From Actinernus sp. WN-2022 (lineage: Eukaryota > Cnidaria > Anthozoa > Actiniaria > Actinernidae): a DNA stretch of 64,000 nt. A program made the position numbers and the translations under genes. Location: positions 11,054,778 through 11,118,777 of the forward strand of contig JAOWCC010001634.1 in NCBI GenBank assembly GCA_030867875.1. The letters are read 5' to 3'. The notes beneath the pieces are model-generated. The model saw nothing but the letters and a program-made list of their open reading frames with translations. It was not told where the DNA came from and ran no database searches. Below are positions 58,101 through 64,000 of this stretch, in pieces (within the stretch, counting starts at the first letter, position 1; every line of letters begins with the position of its first letter).

Positions 58101-60965
58101 AAATATCCTGAATAAGAGATTTTAATCACGAACTAGAAGATTATGTATTTAATTCAAGACCATTTCTCAGTTCTAGTTCTAAAAGATCGGTCGAACTTGT
58201 CACAAAGTCGATCACAAATTAGCCGAAAATGCTTTGTTCGACTCGAGAGAGAGCTCACATTTTGACAAATGGCACCACACAAGGAAGTTTGACTCACCGA
58301 TTAACTTTTCCCAGCGATGAAATGCTTTTAAAATCCTCATTTTCTTGATTTTTGGAACAGATGTGTACACAACCTGAATTCACAAATCTCTGCAAACCCG
58401 GCCGCGCGTCTGTTAAAATATTGCATATGAAAATTAGCCAATCAGATTGCGAGAAAATTGGCGGTTGTTGTAAAAAAAGTTATTGGATGCAGAAGACCTT
58501 GTGTTATACGAATGGATACTTGATGTCACTGGTTAGCTCAGTTGGTAGAGCACGGTCTGGAGTGCGGGAGGTGTCGGGGGTTCGAATCCGGGCCGCGTCC
58601 TTGGGCAAGGACGTTTATAAGCCATTGGCCTTGTCTCCTTCTACTTCTAATCAATATTTGAAGGGGACGTAAAAGATCCTGTTGTACTACTCGAAAAAGA
58701 GAAGGAGATTGTCACCCGGTACAGCAGTGTACTAGTCACACACTCAACATTGTAAACTGCGTGGCTACCATTAGCGCCGTAATAGCAGTCCGAAAACATT
58801 CACTGATGGGACATGTCAGTCCCGGGATGCCAGTACATGTAAAGCGCCATGAGACTCTGGTGATATGGCGCTATATAAATGGCCATTATCATAGTTTCAA
58901 ATAGATGTAACATATTTATCGGAGCTCAATTATTATCTATGTCGTACATTAAATTAGATATTGATTCACAATATAGGACATTTACTGGCAATAAGTTAAC
59001 ATCAATAAATAGGGGGATGGCGTGGTCATTACGATCAGCAAAATACATGAATCGGAGCACTCATTTTTGCATAATTTGAAGTTTGTTCAGACAGGACTTA
59101 CAAGCTTGACCCCAAGCTGTAATTCCATAAGTCAAGCAAGGGACAATTAAAGACTATAAATATTGTGTAGGGTACATACAGTATATGCAAGTGAACGAAA
59201 TGTCTTAATTTTGCAATCAGGCCTATGGTTTTGCTAATTTTTGTGGCTACATGGTCAATATGATACTTCCAAGATAAATTACTGTCAATTAAGACACCAA
59301 TATATTTTACATAGTTTTTGTGGTCCAAGGGAACACTTTTATTCAAATCATTATCGTTTGATAGGGATGATATATGACAAAATTTGATAGTTAGTTTATT
59401 TGACGTTAGCCAATCATAAAGTTTATGTAGTTCTCTGTTTACGACTGTTTCTAGCGACCTAAGATTTGTATCTGCAAAACGATAGAAGTTAAGTTTATTA
59501 GGACAGTTGTGAATGTCGTTGACGTATAGTAAGAAGAGCAGTGAGCCCAGGACAGAGCCTAAGGACACCACAGGCTGTTATAGTTTTGGAAGATATGTTT
59601 GGACTCGTCATTGCAGATAGGACATAAACCTGATGATAAACCATGATAAGTATTAACAAGAGAGCATAAGAAAGAGAGGAAATCCGCTGATGCCTTAGCG
59701 CAAGCCTTCCTCAATTGCTCTGCAATGTGCGCCTCGAATGAAAGTTTGCTACAAGATTCCCTCTCTTATTTATGCTCTCTTGATATTAGTAATATTAAGA
59801 AAAAAAATTGGTGCAATCCCCTCACTCCTCGGTCGTGCTCCGTCAAAAACCAACGAACTCATGCTCAGACAGAAAAGGCATAACAAAAAAGAAATTCTGA
59901 AAGAAAACTTAGGCATTCCTGTGTTCCATTTCCTTGTAAGAAATAGAACACTTTCCTTGTATTTTTTTAAAGTTCTTCATCAAGTGGTCAGAGACGTTTT
60001 TATTACAGAACAGTAAAAATATGGAACTCACTAGATAATGAACTGAAATTAAGTAAAGACGTTTTAAGTTTCAAGCGAAAGCTGAAGAGCAAATTATATC
60101 AAACTAAAAATAGGTTAAATTAATAGATGTCATTCAAATTATCATGTACACTGTAGTTGTATTGTATTTGTATTTTGTCTTTGAAAAGCCTTTTTAAAGA
60201 AAGATGAATAAAGTATGAAGTATGAAGTTAAGGAGTGTTTCAATATGCTTGCGTGATCCCGCCGGGCTGGAGATTTTCTGGTCAAACTTCGGCTTGTTCG
60301 AAAACAAAATTGTGCTTGAGTCTTTCACAAAGATCATTTCGCAAAACGTACTCAACAACATGATTCTAAACTGTAAATTGCTTGTTTTAAGCTTGCTTTT
60401 CCAAAACAATTCCCTTCGCACTTTCGGGTAAACATATCCGCCATTTTTCTTTTCAAGAAACACTGGTTGCGTATTTTCCAAATATGGCAAAAGCTACCAT
60501 ATATGCCTATGGAATATGTTTGTAACACCTACATGTAGATATATACAAATTACGCTGAAATACCACTGGTCTCAACCAATCAAATGACAGAAATGTCTTA
60601 GCTTGCATATAAATGAACTAATGTTATCCACTGGATAGTAATTGATAGCAAGTTATCCCGCACGTTTGAAGGTCCGGGGCCTGGACTTGTAATTGTGTTT
60701 TTCTCTTTCATTGTGTGCGTTTTTTTGTTTCTATTTACCAAGTAAATACTGGTCAGTACCATCAGAAGCTGTGCGAGTGCGTATTAAGTTGGCCATTGAT
60801 CAGGCTTGCTAATGACGTTTCCTTTTGTGTTTTCCGCCGACTTTGACGAACATGTTAGAAGCATGAAACCCGAGTCTTACCTGAGGATTTTCCGGACTCT
60901 GCGCCGCCAAGGAGACTGGCAACCAAGATAAATAACAACAATATTCCTTTTCCTTCAAAACGCAT
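52144..60965 (-). CDS. Predicted secreted/membrane protein, 3 exons, family unknown
   Basis: Exon 1 60965-60881, exon 2 54646-54361, exon 3 52666-52144. GT/AG borders and phases agree, and 894 nt give 297 residues plus stop. Exon 1 encodes a signal peptide (MRFEGKGILLLFILVASLL, then GGA-ES). Exon 2 adds about 60 extracellular-type residues (KREITERRDFIYDLATLI, a NHT sequon) and then a long hydrophobic stretch with two likely membrane passes (MLIMGNSIWIIIRFLILL and ALFIWYVGAALAVYL). Exon 3 gives a Lys/Arg-rich tail of about 170 residues with a last hydrophobic patch (ISWWIVTVLDFAVKSFIL). No domain is recognised. Exon 1 could be replaced by 58340-58298 (MRILKAFHRWEKLI), which ends in the same phase. 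Introns contain a LINE derivative, MITEs, a SINE and LINE pieces. The model rests on splice phase and composition only. Confidence 0.5.
53040..53640 (+). mobile_element. Deleted LINE derivative: ORF1 start joined to LINE tail
   Basis: A YY1-type CAAGATGGCGG at 53070 sits where LINE 5' ends often carry one. An ATG at 53155 opens 64 codons (MGESKLTREVMVEILNTKL..., then heptad-like LKEMRDSIHDLQDAMTFINK) that look like the coiled coil of a LINE ORF1. After the stop at 53349 there is a ~250-bp UTR ending AATAAAAGTTG(TTG)n at about 53605-53635, like the old LINE tail at 36533. The endonuclease/RT is wholly missing. Confidence 0.5.
53849..54092. mobile_element. 244-bp MITE, ATATAT duplication, 'ctcccgcttt' arrays
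   Basis: The ends are CAGAGATGCCAACTC and inverted CAGAGATGCCAACCC. ATATAT flanks both sides (53843-53848, 54093-54098). The word TCTCCCGCTTT is repeated five times (four left, one right). It lies in intron 2 of the membrane protein gene. Confidence 0.82.
54725..55139. mobile_element. 415-bp palindromic MITE with ~190-bp arms
   Basis: CAATAGACCCTTCCACGG and its inverse lead into AAAACCGTCGCTACTGCTGA and TAACTTTGCTCCTATTCAAG in both arms. The loop is about 30 bp. It lies in intron 1 of the membrane protein gene. The ORFs on both strands are palindrome shadows. Confidence 0.85.
55387..56445. mobile_element. 1.06-kb non-autonomous element, TAA duplication, 'atgccccac..ccgggc' arrays
   Basis: TGCATCAGTCAATTCCAGCA and its inverse form the ends, with TAA at 55384-55386 and 56446-56448. 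A TAA duplication and symmetric ends suit PIF/Harbinger. Both subterminal parts repeat AATGCCCCACYCCCGGG words (about 55440-55590 and 56295-56420). A C-run of about 27 follows the left TIR. No transposase is encoded. Confidence 0.82.
56449..57320. other. Possible retroposed 3' end with poly(A)
   Basis: The open frame 56594-56816 has LLVLVVGTVPL and EEMDKVKVLLMATKAGLFEE but no recognised domain. The phrase CGTGTTACGTTAC is repeated near 56511 and 56540. An A-run after AAATAAAA at 57308-57320 suggests a reverse-transcribed 3' end. The gene identity is unknown. Confidence 0.3.
57323..57462. mobile_element. Small MITE with GTCTGTACCTT ends and a C-run
   Basis: GTCTGTACCTT and inverted AAGGTACAGAC about 120 bp apart, with a 23-base C-run beside the right end. 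Confidence 0.5.
57463..58297. other. No gene seen
   Basis: AT-rich intronic sequence of the predicted membrane protein gene, without supportable features. Confidence 0.4.
58527..58890 (+). mobile_element. Full-length tRNA-derived SINE
   Basis: The head has A box TAGCTCAGTTGG and B box GGTTCGAATCC about 35 nt apart. The body matches the truncated copy at 47172-47446. It ends GGTGATATGGCGCTATATAA, then CCATTATCATAG. Pol III promoter activity is inferred from the boxes. Confidence 0.85.
58891..59580 (-). pseudogene. LINE reverse transcriptase fragment
   Basis: The minus frame 59571-59098 reads GSVLGSLLFLLYVNDIHNC, a damaged catalytic site (FYRFADTN, one Asp and flanking residues lost), LHKLYDWLTSNKLT, VKYIGVLIDSNLSWKYHIDH and ISKTIGLIAKLRHFV. 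A further shifted piece near 59100-59160 gives LTYGITAWGQACKS. It is CR1/L2-like, truncated at both ends. Confidence 0.75.
59645..60228 (+). pseudogene. LINE 3' end with GAAGTAT tail
   Basis: Frames around 59820-60120 read GAIPSLLGRAPSKTNE and IWNSLDNELKLSKDVLSFKR, then KLKSKLYQ, an RT C-terminus. The tail GAATAAAGTATGAAGTATGA ends at about 60225. At its left, inverted words (AACAAGAGAGCATAAGAAAG and CTCTTATTTATGCTCTCTTG, about 59655-59790) form a hairpin of unknown origin. Confidence 0.6.
60229..60880. other. No gene supported; MITE half-site
   Basis: A minus open frame (60490-60194) lacks domain features. GTTATCCACTGGATAGTA and TTTGAAGGTCCGGGGCC at 60623-60681 look like a decayed end of the CCGGTTGTTCAAAG MITE family. 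The right edge is intron 1 of the membrane protein gene. Confidence 0.4.
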
Positions 60966-61081
60966 GTCGACAACTGATTATTTTCTCAAATTTGCGAGGA
61001 AAACTCAAAGCTTTTCACGTTGTACTGTCAAGATGGAGTACGAAGTGCCGTTGCTATGGGAACCTATTGTTACATGCGCGC

Positions 61082-61458
61082 ACGTTCTAATCTAGTTGGT
61101 GCTAATCAAATCAATGGATTTTTAATCACAAAATGTCAATTAGAATGTGGACCAGTTTCGTATTCTAAATTAACGCTGTACGTGATGACTGTAGACGCAT
61201 GTGCTCAGTGTTAGCCTCATCTTGGTATTAAACATTCATAAATACCAGAGAAAAAGTGGACTATTCACAACTCTGCGTATTGTTGTAGTTTTGAGTTGTA
61301 TACCCCTCGCTGGTAGTTATGAATATTGAACTTCAGAGTGAGGCTAACACTGAGCACATGCGTCTACAGTCATCGCATTCAGCGGACATTTTCAAATACG
61401 AAACGAGACTATTGTGAGACAATTCTATCAATTATTACATGGAGCAATCTGATTAGCT
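61082..61458. mobile_element. ~377-bp palindromic MITE just upstream of the membrane protein gene
   Basis: GCTAATCAAATCAATGGA and inverted GCTAATCAGATTGCTCCA begin the arms. They share GATGACTGTAGACGCATGTG and CTCAGTGTTAGCCTC over a ~130-bp pairing. Confidence 0.8.
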
Positions 61459-61673
61459 AAAATAGGGAAAAATCTGATAATAAAACCGGTCTAGTCCAGT
61501 TTTTGTATCAGCTACTTTGTACGTTTTGTGAAGTATACTCAATTCCGCATTTTATCAGATTGTCCCGCTGTCCTGCATAACAACAAATTGTCCCGCATTA
61601 TCGTAATTTTCTTCAAAATGTCGTGCATTTTAGCAAGTTTTTGGCGAGCAGTGGGGGGACTCTGCCCCAGCCC

Positions 61674-61815
61674 AGGGCCCGGTTGTTCGAAGCAAGGGTA
61701 ACTTTATCCCTAAGATAGCGCTAAATCTGTAATCGTAATCTGTAGAGTTTACCCTCGGGTTAGCGATTTAACCGTGGCGTAGCGCTTATACTCTTGCTTC
61801 GAACAACCGGGTCCT
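61674..61815. mobile_element. ~142-bp palindromic MITE (CCGGTTGTTCGAAG)
   Basis: GGGCCCGGTTGTTCGAAGCA and the inverted GGACCCGGTTGTTCGAAGCA; arms continue AGGGTAA. Same family as 46810-46956. Confidence 0.85.
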
Positions 61816-62526
61816 AATGATCATGAGCCTAGAGAATGTCGATAATTTTTTTTTTTTTAATTGAACAGCTGCAAAAGTAAAACGAAAGGATAAGAATACT
61901 ACCAGTGCATAAAAACCTTCCAATGAAGAAGAACAAAATATATATGGAAAGCATAAGCTATAGAAGAGCTCAAGAACGTGTATGTTTTGCGAGATTTTAC
62001 CTTCATCCCGACTTCGGAGTTCGGGTATTAAACAAGAGTCAAGAGCCATTTCCGCAGCCGAGTGCAGTGAATATCACTTAGATTCCCCCCTCCTCGTACT
62101 TAAGCTACATTTTCTGTCATCTGAAGTACTTCTTCTGGATCACAAAATCATCTACAGGCTTGACAATGTTTCTTGGAGCAATTATCGACGAGTTTGAAGG
62201 TTGAACAACGTGCTTCCCAGAACGAACAACACAACATAAGATCGATTAGCGATCAGATATCGTTCCCGAATAAGCCTTCCTCCCTGTTAGCACTTCTTTT
62301 GCTTGTATTTTCCTTTCTTTAATAATAATAATAATTACAATAATAAAACTATTAGAGCGGCGATTAAGAAGGACGTGTATTGAGTACCGAAAGCAAGTCA
62401 AGCTTAGAGCGCCTCCCGCCTGTACATAAAGATAAAGCATCTGAGGATCCTTTCAACTTGTTTTATAAGACAAGGCGGTACGTGTCTTAAAGCGAAGATT
62501 TATAACTAACTGGAGATTTTACTAAC
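61816..62526. other. No gene seen
   Basis: About 700 bp without supportable features apart from an AATAATAATAATAATT run at 62322-62336. The left part of the RLE-LINE fragment may start near 62460. Confidence 0.4.
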
Positions 62527-62981
62527 ATGGCGAGCTTAGTTTCAACAATTCCACCTTGGTACTCGCCTGCACAGCCCAAGCCGCTGTATGAGAACGATCG
62601 AGCTAAAGCTCTCTGGGACGTGCCGTTGTATGCGGAAAACACAGAAGTAAGAGCTAACCGGATTGACGCGAGGATAGTAGATAAGGAAGAAAACAAGGTG
62701 CTTGTCAGGAGCTAGTGATCGAGATGAGCTGCCCTTGGGTAGAAAACCGCCAGAAGAAGGAAGTGGAGAAGACCCAGAAGTATCGACCGCTACCGGCTGG
62801 GAACTGAAGAAACAGTACCCAGGTTACCAGGTCACCCAGCACAACATCATCGTTGACGTCCTAGGTTATTCCAAGGATGTCAGCAAATCCGTGAAGGCGC
62901 TAGTTGGTGACAGAAGCGAGAAAGCAGCACTATCTAGTAGCTTGAATATTGCACGCTCCTTTAAGGATTTAAGGTCTTAGT
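62527..62981 (+). pseudogene. Restriction-like endonuclease end of an R2/NeSL-type LINE, frameshifted
   Basis: The first frame (62527-62715) reads PPWYSPAQPKPLYENDRAK, ALWDVPLYAENTEVRANRID and [14 protein letters not shown] second frame gives [14 protein letters not shown] (about 62716-62757). A third (to 62980) gives [32 protein letters not shown] and [15 protein letters not shown] [11 protein letters not shown]. The order D-x(n)-DARIVD ... (V)xEMSCPW with a later Lys resembles the PD-(D/E)XK endonuclease at the C-terminus of RLE-bearing LINEs. Two small indels, near 62705 and 62795, break it. The reverse transcriptase is absent (5' truncation). The 3'UTR continues to the window end and carries a MITE. 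Confidence 0.6.
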
Positions 62982-64000
62982 AGAATCATTTGAATCTTTA
63001 GCGATGGACACATGTCTTTGTTTTTATAGCCAGACGGTCTTAATTGCTGGGTTGCAGGGGCGTAGCTAGAGGTTTTTCTCAAGTACGCACAATGCTAAAA
63101 ATAATGGCGAAGGCAAAAATCGCTAGGACCGCCAGCGACAACAATACTTTTTAAAAGGACTGAAAAATGAAAAACATGTATAGCTATTCGCGAGAAACGT
63201 TCATGAAATAAAATGAAAAAAAAATTCGCGTAAAAGGCAGTCAAATGCCACACGTTTCGTTCATGTCTCATGTAAATTTATATTTCAATTTTCCTCAGAT
63301 TAAACAAACTTGGCATATATAAAAATTCACGACTCGTGTCACGAGTTCCGTCGACAGAGAGCTCCCCGAAAAAAAAAAATGTTTGCAGAAACAACCGAAC
63401 AGAAGTGAAGTTAAAGTGTTAGATTATTTACTTTACCTCTTAGACCTCTGCTACGGTCAATAGAGGATCTCACGTTATCCTATAAAAGAGGAAAGTACTT
63501 ACACTAACAGCTATTCCTTCGCTGTTTCGGTCGCCATTTTGAAGCCTGTGCAGCAGGCACTTTGTAGCACGAATACGCTGTACAGTGACATCGCAGGCTA
63601 GTGAAAACACGCTGTGCTCTAAACTTCGGCCCCACCCGAATGACAACAGTGAGATTTGATGGCTAAATACCTCAATTGAGTTGCCTAACTAAATTCAATT
63701 ATCTATGATGGAACGATAGTCAAGATGGAAATTTTGGTCGGATTTCACAAGTACGCACGTGCGTATATGCGTAAAGGAGGCTACGCCCCTGGGTTGTATT
63801 TAAACATTGACAATTTTTTTCTTTTTGTTATATTTCTTATTGTAACACACTAATTTTAGATCACCTTAGATTAGCTTTAACTACAACAGTTGGCTACGTT
63901 CGCGCCCAACTGGTGTATTTTATTTTAGCTGGGCATCCCGAAGTTAGATACCGCCATCATCATCATAACAACCGAATAATAATAACAACTTTATTTACCG
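62982..64000 (+). other. 3'UTR of the RLE-LINE fragment with inserted MITE
   Basis: Sequence on both sides of the 63055-63791 element appears to be one UTR, ending near CCATCATCATCATAAC at about 63955-63970, a trinucleotide tail. The extent is an inference. Confidence 0.4.
63055..63791. mobile_element. 737-bp non-autonomous element, CAGGGGCGTAGC ends
   Basis: CAGGGGCGTAGCTAGAGG and inverted CAGGGGCGTAGCCTCC. GGTTG flanks both sides (63050-63054, 63792-63796); a 6-bp GGGTTG reading is possible if the last G is shared. AAGTACGCAC recurs in both subterminal regions. No ORF. Confidence 0.8.

Noticed and set aside
60194..60490. 98-codon minus-strand ORF
   Set aside because: No recognisable motif; composition changes along its length and it abuts a LINE tail.

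Overview
This AT-rich window is animal DNA, most likely from an anthozoan cnidarian and probably a stony coral. That assignment is inferred from three things. It carries intron-containing animal genes (a PAK-like kinase, cnidarian-style rhodopsin-class receptors). It is densely packed with palindromic MITEs, CR1/L2-like LINEs, a Penelope-like element and a tRNA-derived SINE. Several mobile families have a pattern I associate with coral genomes. No species call is made.

Host genes. (1) A nine-exon Ser/Thr kinase gene on the minus strand, 29754 to 24023. Its exons splice in frame to 598 codons plus stop. The product has a myristoylation/palmitoylation-type N-terminus, no visible CRIB motif, a PAK-like kinase domain and a cysteine-rich C-terminus. 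(2) A head-to-head partial copy on the plus strand, 37755-40575, keeping only exons 7-9. (3) An intact class A GPCR (44927-43941, minus) with a broken paralogue 2.5 kb away (48136-47498, minus). (4) A predicted three-exon secreted/membrane protein gene on the minus strand (60965 to 52144) of no family I recognise. (5) A tRNA-Thr-like gene (23230-23160, minus) embedded in a palindrome.

Mobile DNA fills most of the rest. 0-7 kb: a frameshifted DDE-like transposase relic, two CAG-ended elements with 6-bp target duplications, a hAT fragment. 7-13 kb: two related TA-flanked elements, one carrying a nested MITE whose empty site survives in the other copy, then a tyrosine-recombinase fragment. 13-23 kb: MITEs of at least four types (TSDs of 2, 3, 4 and 9 bp) and a 2.07-kb fold-back element with ~605-bp arms. 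30-36.5 kb: an old LINE split by a younger LINE with a 5-bp duplication. 47-64 kb: SINE, Penelope-like, LINE and RLE-type LINE fragments and many MITEs.

The most interesting material is the unusual kinase with its inverted partial duplicate, the tRNA palindrome with a ladder of acceptor-stem repeats, and a recurring element architecture: CAG-type termini, exact 6-bp target duplications, and arrays of a short family-specific word. Several insertions have an internal paralogous empty site, so these claims can be tested inside the window.
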